From positions 1 to 35,098 of the forward strand of contig JAHLFE010000109.1 in assembly GCA_018884035.1 (NCBI GenBank): 35,098 nt of DNA. Reading direction: 5' to 3'. Both the position numbers and the translations under genes were made by a program. The notes under the pieces are model-generated. The model worked only from the letters and a program-made list of their open reading frames with translations. It did no database searches and had not been told where the DNA came from. Positions 10,796-19,101 of the stretch are shown here, in pieces; position 1 is the first letter of the stretch; every line of letters begins with the position of its first letter. Origin of the DNA: Candidatus Anaerobiospirillum pullicola. Lineage in GTDB: Bacteria; Pseudomonadota; Gammaproteobacteria; Enterobacterales; Succinivibrionaceae.

Positions 10796-13700
10796 GTGGC
10801 ACGGTCTAGTCGAAACACCCCAACTGCCAGCGGAGCTACCGGTACTGCCGCCGCAAGTACGCCCACGCCTCGCCTGATTTGTACCTCCACAGCGGCTGGG
10901 GCTACCTCTAACCAGCAGGTGCAGGGGCACTTACCGACCATGTCTCTTTGCTCTCCTGTAATTGCTGCCACTCCAGCCATTCCTGATAGCCTGCACACCA
11001 CAGGTGTAGCTGCTGTGCTCGTCATAGCCGCATGGCACGAGGCCGTAGCAGCTGCACTTGCTGAGCCAGTGTTGCTGCACTCCTCGCCGCAGGACAGTGC
11101 GCGTACTTACTCGGTGCTGGCCCATGCTGACGCCCCCGTATCTACCCCTAATACTGCAAATACGCAGCAGTCTCCAGCTGAGGCTACCACTGTAGCTGCA
11201 GCAAAGAGCGCGTCTACTGCTGTGCCAACCACGCCTGCACCGCCAGCCACGACTCCAGCTGCTTCACAAAATCAGGAGCTTAGTCCCAAGCAGCAAGCAG
11301 CTCTGTTAGCACGACAAAGAGCGCAGCAGCTCCTGCCTGGCGTCAAGAGCGGTACTATTTCCTCTTTCCTTGCCCCACGCTCAGGTTCTGCCTCCCCTGT
11401 ATATTCCAGTGGCTCCCAAGGCACTAGCATAAGCGCAGCGGGATCACTGCCACAGCCACAGTCATATCCTGCCATGCCTGCAGCGCCTTATGCGGGGATG
11501 CCTGCTGCAGCTTCCCCTGCGCCTATGCCAATGCCACCACAGCAGGGCGCTGGGGGCATGCACCCACCAATCATTACTACCAAACCACGCGGTACGCTTG
11601 ATCCGTACTTGTTGCAGCAATTAATGGCCATGGTGCAGCAACAGCCGCACATGGCGCTGCCCTTTGCCTACGAGGTGGCTGCTGTCTGTGGTTTAAGCGG
11701 TAAGCAACAGCAAGAGCTGCTGCACATGACGCAGCAATTGCTGACGACCATGAAGTGGCAGCAGAAAAATATGCAGGCGCTGCAGCAGGCGAAACAGCGC
11801 TTAGCTGCTCAAGAGCAGCAGATTCGCAGAATGCAATGGCAGCAGCGTCAGCTCGCCTCTCGCGCCGGTCAGCATGAGGCCTTTGCTTACCCTGATGTGC
11901 AGGCTGCCTTTTATCAAGACCCTAATGGCCCTCTGGTGGAGGGCTATCAGATTGAGACGCCGCAACAGCGTGCGGCTCTGGTCGCTTTACGCGAGAGGGA
12001 TCGGGTTTATGCGCAGCAGCAAGCCGCTGCTCAGGGGGGCGCTCACGCCTATGCGCTGGCTTATCAGGGCACCAATCAAGATGGTGGTGTCAGCACAGTT
12101 TATGGTGTAGATCAGACTCATCCCCAGACCCAGCCTCCAGCCCTTTTTGTCGCGCAGGCCGGCTCGCTGGCGCCGCATGAGGAACAGGACGAGGACGCAG
12201 ATCAGGACAAGGATACTGACTCTAGTGCTGATTCTAAGACCAAGGCTCAGGATGCCTCTGCTTTAGGTGCTACCTCTGACTCTGGTGCGGCCTCTGCCAA
12301 CACAGCTGACTCTAAGGATGTTGCGTCTGTTCAGAGCGCTGCCCCTGACGCTGCTGCTAAGGCTCAGGATAAAGACAGCGCAACTGCAGCTTTGGATGAC
12401 GATGCTTATAGTGGCCGGAAGAACGTTGACAATCAGGTAGAGTCGCTCTACGAAAAGAAGCGCCTCATTGAAAAGCAACTGCGCGCCGGTAAGTCCGGTG
12501 TGGGCAAACCAGTGCAAATGCGCTCGGTGCTGTTAGAGCGCATTGCCAAGCAAGAGGAGCTGCGTCGCCTTGACTATCAGCAGCACTTCTGGGATTACTA
12601 CAACGAGCGCTTGATTAAGCTTGCGGATTATAAGGCCTTTTTGCTGCTGACCAGACAAAAGCTGCATCAGGAAGCGGTAAAGAAATATCAGCAACAGAAT
12701 GCTGATCCTGTGGCGCAGCAAGCGACCAAGATGGACAGCGACGAGGCTTTAGAGAAACTTACGGCCATTAAGCACGTGTCGCCAGAGTTGCGGGCGCAAC
12801 AAAGGCAAGCGGCTGCTGCAGCGGCAGCTGCTGCGGCGGTAAGTGCGGCGACACCGGCCTCTGTGAGCAGCGACACTACCAGCACTACTAGCACCAACGG
12901 CAGCACTGACAGCAGTGCTGACGCGACTGCTGCGATCCTGACACAGCAAACGACGACGGGCTTTGCCCCTGACGACCCACGTCATTTAGGCGCTAAGATG
13001 ATGTCGTCGATTTCGCTTACTAAGCAGGACGCTTCGGTCGATTCTGAGGTGGTCTTTGGTAAAGATGGCGCGGCGAGCACGCCGCCTGTGGCTGTGTCTC
13101 CAGTGGGTAGCCCAGATCTTACGGTGGTACCACATACTGTGGTGTCCCCAGCCGCGCTTACCACAACTAGCAGCGTTCAGCCTACAGTACTGACTACCAC
13201 GGGGCAGGAGGGCACCGTGGCCACTACCACTGTATCTCCTCTGCCTCCGCTTGCTTCAGCTTCCTCGGTGGCCACGGCGCTGCCGACTGCGCAGGACGCT
13301 GGCGGTGCTCTGGGGCCAAGCGCCAATGCACAAAAGTCGATTGCCTCGATGGTCTCGGCGCTGCGTGAGGATGATGACGATATGTTTGGGGCGGCGCCAG
13401 CTCCTGCGGCAGGCACAGGTGCAGGCACTAGCACTAGCATTGGTGCGAGTGCGGACATTGGGGTAAGGGGTAGCGCCTCAGGACTTGAGCAGGCTCAGGG
13501 GAGTAGCGTTTTAGCGCACAGCATGCCTAGCGTAGCGGTGGGCTCCTTAGCGCCACAGGCTCAAGACAGTCACTTTACAGCGCCACAGAGCGTAGTGCAA
13601 AAGGTCGATGGCAGCATTGACACCACTGCTGAGCACGAGCGCTTAAAGCACAGTCAGGACTCGCTTACACAACTGCAAGAGGCACAAAAGCATGCCCACT

Positions 13701-15493
13701 CCGATGAGGAGCGTGCAGCCTTACAGGCGCAAGCGCAGCTAGCGGCGCTCTCGGCACTTGATAATCTAGACGAAAGTTTCAAGCAAGTGGAGAAGCTGCG
13801 CCTTGAGAATGGTAGTGCCATGTGGTATGACCAGCGTAAGCTGATGCCAACGCTGATTGTGCACGACCTAGAGATGCATGAAAAGCCGGTCAAGCTCCAC
13901 GAGCCTCCTGTGGAGAAGGCTCCACCGCGCAATGTGCCCGCTCGCAGTAGCGCTAATGCCCCACGGATCTTTAAGGGTACGCTGCCACCTACCCATGATG
14001 TGGCGCGTCAGCGTAATATCGCCTCATTAGAGCAGGATGTGGCTATATTTAGGCAGTGGCACGAGCAAACGTTAGCACGTAATACTGCCGTCTGGCAGGA
14101 GGTTGCGTCCTATCAGCAACAGGGTTATGACATGGCGCCGCTGGCGGCGTCTTTTAGAGCGCTGATTGCTTTTGATCGCAGTAAGGTGGAGGTACCACCA
14201 ACCTTACAGACGCAGGTAGAGGTAGTGCCTTTATGGGCCGACCTTGCACATGGCATACAAACGGGTAACAGTTATTCCCAGCCATGGCCACCGCAGCAAG
14301 CGACGCAGTTTGCGACAGTAGGTGCGGCTGTGGTGCCAGCTGGTAGTAATGCTGCTGCCTTTACGGTAAGTGGGGAAGGGGCGATAAGCGCTCAAGTTCA
14401 AGTTGCTGCCTCTACCTCTGCACCTGCCCCTGTTCCTGTTTCTGTTCCTGCTGCTGCGGCGCCAATGGCTCCGGCTGCGCCGCAGCAAGGCATGCCTGCT
14501 CAAGGCTCTCAAAGCCAGCAAGGCGGCATGTATGCCCAGACCTCTCAGGTTCCGCAGCATCCTCAGGGCATGGTCGCTCCAGCGCCAGCGTCTTCGCCAA
14601 TGCAGCATACGCCGCAGCCAGCGCCTGACATGGGGGATGACAGGGATGCCGCCATGCCACCTGCACAGATGCCGTCGCAAGGCGATGACTTTGCTGATGA
14701 TGAGGAGTATTACGGCGGCGGTAGCGGTGCACCTGCTGATGCCGGTGTGAACTTCGATAGCGCTGACTACGACGAAGACGACGGCGAAGCTTTCTCGGGC
14801 AATGTCGAGCTCGATATGAGCACCGCCTTTGGTGGTGAGAAAGAAGAGCCTAGTGGGGAGGGCGCGGCTGCCTTGCAAGGCCCTGCCGATTCCTCTACTG
14901 ACGACGTTAATACGGAGTTAGTGCCACTACCACAGCCAAAGAAGGATAGCGGCTGGGAGTTATTGGGGCCGGTTGCGGTTGACACTAAGGTCAAGATGAA
15001 AGTCATGGACTTTTTGCCGGAGGTGGCGAAGAGAGATAGCTGGTATCAGCTGATTCTACAAGCCTATCCGGAGCGTGATCACAACCAGATCATGCTGACC
15101 AATGTCGAGCGGCAGATTGACCCTAATGATGCTAGCCACTGGCGCTTAATCATTAAGGAGAGTGAGGACTTTGGCTCGCTTACGGACATGGCAAACGCGC
15201 TCAGTCATGACAAGAGCAATAAGTACCACACTTGGGATGATGTGCGGCAGCGCTTTGAGAGTGTGTTAGGTCAGCCACTGCGCTTTGATCTGGTGCGCAT
15301 TCAGGAGTTGCCCGAGCATGCTCCATTGCGTGAGGCGCAGAGACTGGCGCAGCTGGCGGCTCAACAGGCACGCCAGAGCTTAAGTCAGGTACAGGGCTTA
15401 ACGCAGCTTTTGAGTCAGTTGCACGAGAATATAGAGCAGGTGGGCATCGAGCTCTATCGCGATGCCGATCCTGAGGAGACCGAGCAGCACTAA
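10796..15493 (+). CDS. Giant low-complexity protein ending in a DnaX tau domain V-like region (probable detached tau C-terminal half)
   Basis: 1565 codons in the same frame as dnaX. Residues 1-160 are Ala/Thr/Pro-rich. At about 162-185 the motif SPKQQAALLARQRAQQLL resembles the LAARQQLQ motif of the E. coli tau linker. A Gln-rich predicted coiled coil lies at about 265-365 and a second charged helical block at about 545-665. Long Ala/Ser/Gln/Pro linkers surround these. The last 150 residues (about 1413-1565) have the order of tau domain V, which binds the polymerase alpha subunit: a WYQLILQAYP helix, HWRLIIKES strand, LGQPLRFDLV, then APLREAQRLAQLAAQQARQS. The GTG at 10796 has GAGG about 9 nt upstream; the first 95 residues look less protein-like, so an internal start is possible. 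The assignment rests on pattern reading, not a search. Confidence 0.65.
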   Translation: MARSSRNTPTASGATGTAAASTPTPRLICTSTAAGATSNQQVQGHLPTMSLCSPVIAATPAIPDSLHTTGVAAVLVIAAWHEAVAAALAEPVLLHSSPQDSARTYSVLAHADAPVSTPNTANTQQSPAEATTVAAAKSASTAVPTTPAPPATTPAASQNQELSPKQQAALLARQRAQQLLPGVKSGTISSFLAPRSGSASPVYSSGSQGTSISAAGSLPQPQSYPAMPAAPYAGMPAAASPAPMPMPPQQGAGGMHPPIITTKPRGTLDPYLLQQLMAMVQQQPHMALPFAYEVAAVCGLSGKQQQELLHMTQQLLTTMKWQQKNMQALQQAKQRLAAQEQQIRRMQWQQRQLASRAGQHEAFAYPDVQAAFYQDPNGPLVEGYQIETPQQRAALVALRERDRVYAQQQAAAQGGAHAYALAYQGTNQDGGVSTVYGVDQTHPQTQPPALFVAQAGSLAPHEEQDEDADQDKDTDSSADSKTKAQDASALGATSDSGAASANTADSKDVASVQSAAPDAAAKAQDKDSATAALDDDAYSGRKNVDNQVESLYEKKRLIEKQLRAGKSGVGKPVQMRSVLLERIAKQEELRRLDYQQHFWDYYNERLIKLADYKAFLLLTRQKLHQEAVKKYQQQNADPVAQQATKMDSDEALEKLTAIKHVSPELRAQQRQAAAAAAAAAAVSAATPASVSSDTTSTTSTNGSTDSSADATAAILTQQTTTGFAPDDPRHLGAKMMSSISLTKQDASVDSEVVFGKDGAASTPPVAVSPVGSPDLTVVPHTVVSPAALTTTSSVQPTVLTTTGQEGTVATTTVSPLPPLASASSVATALPTAQDAGGALGPSANAQKSIASMVSALREDDDDMFGAAPAPAAGTGAGTSTSIGASADIGVRGSASGLEQAQGSSVLAHSMPSVAVGSLAPQAQDSHFTAPQSVVQKVDGSIDTTAEHERLKHSQDSLTQLQEAQKHAHSDEERAALQAQAQLAALSALDNLDESFKQVEKLRLENGSAMWYDQRKLMPTLIVHDLEMHEKPVKLHEPPVEKAPPRNVPARSSANAPRIFKGTLPPTHDVARQRNIASLEQDVAIFRQWHEQTLARNTAVWQEVASYQQQGYDMAPLAASFRALIAFDRSKVEVPPTLQTQVEVVPLWADLAHGIQTGNSYSQPWPPQQATQFATVGAAVVPAGSNAAAFTVSGEGAISAQVQVAASTSAPAPVPVSVPAAAAPMAPAAPQQGMPAQGSQSQQGGMYAQTSQVPQHPQGMVAPAPASSPMQHTPQPAPDMGDDRDAAMPPAQMPSQGDDFADDEEYYGGGSGAPADAGVNFDSADYDEDDGEAFSGNVELDMSTAFGGEKEEPSGEGAAALQGPADSSTDDVNTELVPLPQPKKDSGWELLGPVAVDTKVKMKVMDFLPEVAKRDSWYQLILQAYPERDHNQIMLTNVERQIDPNDASHWRLIIKESEDFGSLTDMANALSHDKSNKYHTWDDVRQRFESVLGQPLRFDLVRIQELPEHAPLREAQRLAQLAAQQARQSLSQVQGLTQLLSQLHENIEQVGIELYRDADPEETEQH

Positions 15494-15646
15494 GGAATGA
15501 GTGATCTCATAACTGACGGATGCAGTGGTGAGTGCTGGCAACAACCAACACCTCGAGATAAAGGATGCTCTAGCCTGAGCCTACCTTTAGGTGAGGCACG
15601 CCTGATTGCCTTAAAGCCCGTCATCTACAAAGTAAGTCGTTCCTAA
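15491..15646 (+). mobile_element. MITE-like element, family B, copy 2
   Basis: It begins within the stop codon of the giant gene. Its left end AAGGAATGAGTGATCTCATA matches copy 1 at 19 of 20 positions outside the first base, and the right end (GTAAGTCGTTCCT) is the imperfect inverse. It shares the internal CTCGAGATAAA and GAGCCTACCTTTAGG with copy 1. It is about 155 bp with no gene. A related end (GCCGTTACTTATGAGATCAC) lies at 29351-29370. Confidence 0.6.
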
Positions 15647-15987
15647 GTTGCTGCGTACTGTCACGATGCAAAGTGAGAGCGGAGTACGCTCAGCGATGGT
15701 GCTAAGAATCTCGTGACGGTAGTGAGCTCCAGCGCAGTGATGACCACTGAGGTCAGGGCTTACGCGCAGGGATCTGTGTATTCAGGGCGTTTTTGGCTGG
15801 CTGTCACCCAACCATCCTTCAACCCACTTGGCGCTATGCCAGAACCCATTGCTACGCTGTTTACCTTGAGGGGCATGAGGCAATGCCTAAAGCGCATCCT
15901 CAAGGGATAACACTTTTGGTAGGATGTGGTAAGACGCTATGGTAACAGTGGTCGCTATATGCGGCTATAGAGATATAGGAGCAAGTT
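15647..15987. other. Gap after the second family-B element
   Basis: No supportable gene. A 65-codon frame at 15713-15910 lacks a ribosome binding site. The segment just before 15988 is AT-richer (CGCTATATGCGGCTATAGAG) and probably contains the promoter of the following small gene, but no clear -35/-10 pair is present. Confidence 0.4.
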
Positions 15988-16191
15988 ATGAGGATTGGCA
16001 GAATTTCCTTTGTGGTTGATCAGGGCGAGCATAAGCCTCGCGTCAAGACCATGGACGTGTATCCTACGAAGAAGGATGCAGAAGCTGCGCAGCAGCAGCA
16101 GAGCGCGACTGAACTCAGCAGCTCTGTGCCAGAGACCATGGAGAAGATCACTGCTTTTGTGGCGGACAAGGATAAGCCGCAGGGGAAATAA
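15988..16191 (+). CDS. Small hypothetical protein, 67 aa
   Basis: The ATG at 15988 has a strong ribosome binding site (AGGAG, 6 nt spacing), the best support for this being a real gene. The product begins MRIGRISFVVDQGEHKPRVK and continues with a Lys/Asp/Gln-rich helical stretch (about 27-45) and an acidic-basic C-terminus. It has no signal peptide, membrane segment or Cys. I do not recognise the family. In enteric bacteria the gene after dnaX is ybaB, but this is too short and lacks YbaB features. Confidence 0.6.
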   Translation: MRIGRISFVVDQGEHKPRVKTMDVYPTKKDAEAAQQQQSATELSSSVPETMEKITAFVADKDKPQGK

Positions 16192-16667
16192 GAGCAGTAG
16201 CAGTAGCAGTAACTACTACCTTTAGCTGTGAGTGACTGGTAGGTTGTACTGCTCAGGTGGCCTCTGGTTACTGTGAGTGGTTGGTAGTGATGCTGGCCGG
16301 AATGATACTCCTAAGGTGATGATATCGAAGTGAGGCTGACCTTACTTTGAGGTCATAGTGCGCTCAGGGCAGTGCTGTGCCCTTTGGTAGGTAGGTAGGT
16401 AGGTAGGTAGGGACACTGGTAGTAAGCTCACCTCAGATCGGCTCAGTGCAGATTAAGACTGCTCTTACTTTGCGCTCACATTGTGCTCTCGTCAAGTTGC
16501 CCAGAGGCGCCTTAGACGTGGCGCCAACGTTCTGTGCCCATGCACTTTGCAGGTCAGCTCACCCTCAGCAATTAAGGTGCGTGCCTTGCTTAGGCCTTTG
16601 TTATATCATAGGGACGCAGACTTCCATCTTACTTGCGCCTCTGCTGTAATAAAGGAAAAGAGCGTCT
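16192..16667. other. Gap upstream of ndh with simple repeats
   Basis: No gene supported. Contains three AGCAGT-type units at about 16192-16212, an imperfect 17-bp direct repeat (CTGTGAGTGACTGGTAG near 16226 and a variant near 16270), and six GGTA units at 16386-16409. The ndh promoter should lie in the right half; no confident -35/-10 pair is visible. Confidence 0.5.
16386..16409. repeat. Tetranucleotide repeat (GGTA)6
   Basis: Six perfect GGTA units followed by GGG, about 260 bp upstream of ndh and about 195 bp downstream of the 67-codon gene. It is not inside a recognised coding region. Confidence 0.95.
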
Positions 16668-18398
16668 ATGAGCTTCAATATCCCGAAGATCCCTGCCAAA
16701 CGTGTGGTCATCGTTGGCGGTGGCTTTGGCGGTTTACGCCTGTGCCGTACCTTGGCTAATAACCCTGACTTCCAAGTGGTGTTGATCGACCAGAACAACT
16801 TCCATCAGTTCCCTCCGCTGATCTACCAAATCGCCACGGCCGGTCTGCAGGTAAGCTCTATTGCCTTCCCCTTCCGCAAGATGTTCGACGACAGCAAGAA
16901 CATCTACTTCCGTATGTGCGAGCTGCGCGCCGTCTATCCAAAAGAGCGTTACATCCAAACCTCCATCGGTAAGCTCGATTACGATTACCTCGTGATCGCT
17001 ACCGGTACTACTACCAATTATTTCGGTAACGCGCATCTGCAAGAAGAGTCCATGCCGATGAAAACCATCAGCGAGTCCATGGGCTTACGTAACGCGTTGC
17101 TTGAGACCTTTGAGCGTGCCAATACTTGCGCTACCGCCGAAGAGCGTGCAGAGCTTTTAAATGTGGTGATCGTCGGTGGTGGCCCAACCGGTGTGGAAAT
17201 CGCCGGTGCCTTGGCGGAAATGAGACAGCACGTGCTGCCACGTGACTATCCAGATTTAGACGCTAACCTGATGCAGATCCACCTTGTGCAGGGTGGTAAG
17301 CGTCTGTTACCTGCGATGAGTGAGACCGCCTCTAAGGCTGCTTACGGTTACCTCATCAATATGGGCGTGGACGTGCAGTTAAGTGCCTATGTGCGTGATT
17401 ACTCTGATCACATGGTCAAGCTGCAAGACGGTCGTACCTTTAAGTCCCAGACCATTATCTGGGTGTGCGGTGTGACCGGACGCCGTATTAAGGGCCTCGA
17501 TGAAAAGAGCTATGGCCGTGGCAACCGCCTCTTAGTCGACCAGTTCAATAAGGTCGAGGGCTACACTAACATCTTTGCTATTGGCGATATCGCTCTGATG
17601 CGTACCCGTGGCTATCCAAATGGACACCCACAGATGGCGCAAGCTGCTATTCAGCAGGGCAAGAACTTAGGTGAGAACTTTGCCCGTAAGGAAAAGGGTG
17701 AGCACTTAAAGCCATTTAGCTACCGTGACTTAGGTTCGATGGCGACCATCGGTAGAAATAAGGCCGTGGCCGATATCGCTGGCTTTAACTTCACCGGTAC
17801 CTTAGCGTGGTTCATGTGGATGGGCGTGCACCTCATGTCCATTCTCGGTGTCAAGAACAAGATCTCTACCATCATCGACTGGGCATGGAGCTACGTCACT
17901 TACGACAAGTCGAACCGCACCATTATCTCGGCGAAGCTGCCACGTGTGATCACGGAGCGTAACTACGAGATCTCGCGTCGTCACTGGGGTGAGCTCGTGC
18001 AAGAGCAAGAGGAAGAAGCCGAGCGTATTGCCGCTGAGACGGAGAAGACTCACTCCGCCGCCGAAAGCGCTAAGCTGGCTTTAGCCCGTACTGCTTTAGA
18101 GCGTGCTGACAAAGCCTTAAAGGCTCTGCATGCAGCGCAACAGCGCTTATCATCAGCGCCAACTGCTGCCGCTGAACCTGCAGCAGCGCCAGCTGCTGAG
18201 AAGGCGCCAGCGCCAGCACCTGCACCAGACCCAGCGGTGGCCCCAGCAGAGCCTGCTCCAGCGGCCCCAGCCGCGTCTACTGCCTCCCCAGCCGAAGCAG
18301 CACCTGCTGTATCTGCTGAGGCGAAGAGCGCGAAGAAGCCTGCAGCCCGTGCCCGTCGTAACGCCTCTAAGGCCGCTCCGGCAAAGGCTTCTAAGTAG
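16668..18398 (+). CDS. ndh: Type II NADH dehydrogenase (NDH-2) with a long Ala/Pro-rich C-terminal tail
   Basis: A single-subunit flavoprotein passing electrons from NADH to quinone at the inner membrane without pumping protons. FAD-binding VVIVGGGFGG lies at 13-22, the NAD-binding VVIVGGGPTGVEIAG at about 166-180, and FAIGDIA at about 304-310. The hydrophobic stretch near 380-395 (LAWFMWMGVHLMSILG) is the usual membrane-anchor region. Family members end near residue 430-445. Here about 130 residues follow: a charged helix (about 445-485), an Ala/Pro linker, and a Lys/Arg/Ala tail (KKPAARARRNASKAAPAKASK-like) resembling DNA- or membrane-binding basic tails. ATG start; AAGGAAAAGAG upstream. 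Confidence 0.9.
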   Translation: MSFNIPKIPAKRVVIVGGGFGGLRLCRTLANNPDFQVVLIDQNNFHQFPPLIYQIATAGLQVSSIAFPFRKMFDDSKNIYFRMCELRAVYPKERYIQTSIGKLDYDYLVIATGTTTNYFGNAHLQEESMPMKTISESMGLRNALLETFERANTCATAEERAELLNVVIVGGGPTGVEIAGALAEMRQHVLPRDYPDLDANLMQIHLVQGGKRLLPAMSETASKAAYGYLINMGVDVQLSAYVRDYSDHMVKLQDGRTFKSQTIIWVCGVTGRRIKGLDEKSYGRGNRLLVDQFNKVEGYTNIFAIGDIALMRTRGYPNGHPQMAQAAIQQGKNLGENFARKEKGEHLKPFSYRDLGSMATIGRNKAVADIAGFNFTGTLAWFMWMGVHLMSILGVKNKISTIIDWAWSYVTYDKSNRTIISAKLPRVITERNYEISRRHWGELVQEQEEEAERIAAETEKTHSAAESAKLALARTALERADKALKALHAAQQRLSSAPTAAAEPAAAPAAEKAPAPAPAPDPAVAPAEPAPAAPAASTASPAEAAPAVSAEAKSAKKPAARARRNASKAAPAKASK

Positions 18399-18521
18399 AA
18401 AGCTGCGACGTAAGGACGCAACTGTTTGCTGGTGGACTAAGCGAAATCTTAGTGCCTTAGTGTCACTGCTGCCAGCACTCCTTTACCACTCCCCTTACAC
18501 TCCCCGTGCCACTCTTCATGG

Positions 18522-18548
18522 CACTCTCTCCACTCTCTCCACTCTCTC
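18522..18548. repeat. 9-bp tandem repeat CACTCTCTC, three units
   Basis: Three exact 9-bp units followed by a partial fourth, in the gap after ndh. Confidence 0.9.
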
Positions 18549-18857
18549 CACTCCTGTGACCATCGTTGTAGCTGTGTTCATAAAGCCTGCGCAAGGCTAA
18601 AAGCTCTGTTGCTTAAAGCTCAAAACGACGGCAGCGCCACCTGTCATACAGGAGGGAGGGGGCTGGACGTGCGCGGTGAGCTTTAGTTGTCGCCTGATGT
18701 GACTGGATACTAAAGCGGCGCCTCTTACGTTTGCCCTTTGGATGAGATTGCTGTGAGGGGCATGATTCGTTGCTTTTTTGTCCGTGGCTTGCTTATTGCA
18801 CTTTGGATTTTGCTGAGGAGCAAGCTTTAAGGTAATCTCTTTTCGGCTTGTGGCCGC

Positions 18858-18863
18858 TATAAT
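18858..18863 (+). promoter_or_regulatory. Possible -10 box upstream of the EAL-HDOD gene
   Basis: A perfect TATAAT, about 240 bp before the GTG start of the next gene. There is no good -35 at standard spacing; the operator-like palindrome at 18986 would lie within the resulting leader. Confidence 0.35.
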
Positions 18864-19101
18864 GGGAATAGCGACGGGCTTGGTGTTCCTTGCATGTTTA
18901 ACGCAAAACAGCACTCTGTGCTTTGAAAGGTGCTGACGCGTTAAGGGCTAAAGCAGACTATGCTGTGTTGTATAGGCTTGGCTCTAACCCTAGGGTTGGG
19001 ATGTTTGTGCAGACCAACAACTAAAATCTGACCTCAAAGCACTTACTGTGTCTTGAGGAAAAGGCGGTCTGTAGATCTTCCCAAGGCGAGGAGAGATTTC
19101 G

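Larger units (their letters stand above)
18399..19101. other. Gene-free gap ndh to EAL-HDOD gene
   Basis: No supportable gene in about 700 bp. Contents: inverted repeat ACTAAG-CGAAAT-CTTAGT at 18436-18453; three 9-bp tandem units CACTCTCTC at 18522-18548; a perfect TATAAT at 18858-18863; and a palindrome AACCCTAGGGTT at 18986-18997 that could be an operator. A 105-codon minus-strand frame (18597-18914) has no ribosome binding site. Confidence 0.5.

Noticed and set aside
10466-10796. Sequencing frameshift separating dnaX from the giant gene
   Set aside because: Both genes are already in the same frame and six in-frame stops lie between them, so one or two base errors could not join them.
18597-18914. 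105-codon minus-strand frame after ndh
   Set aside because: GTG start, no ribosome binding site, no recognisable domain, atypical residue pattern.
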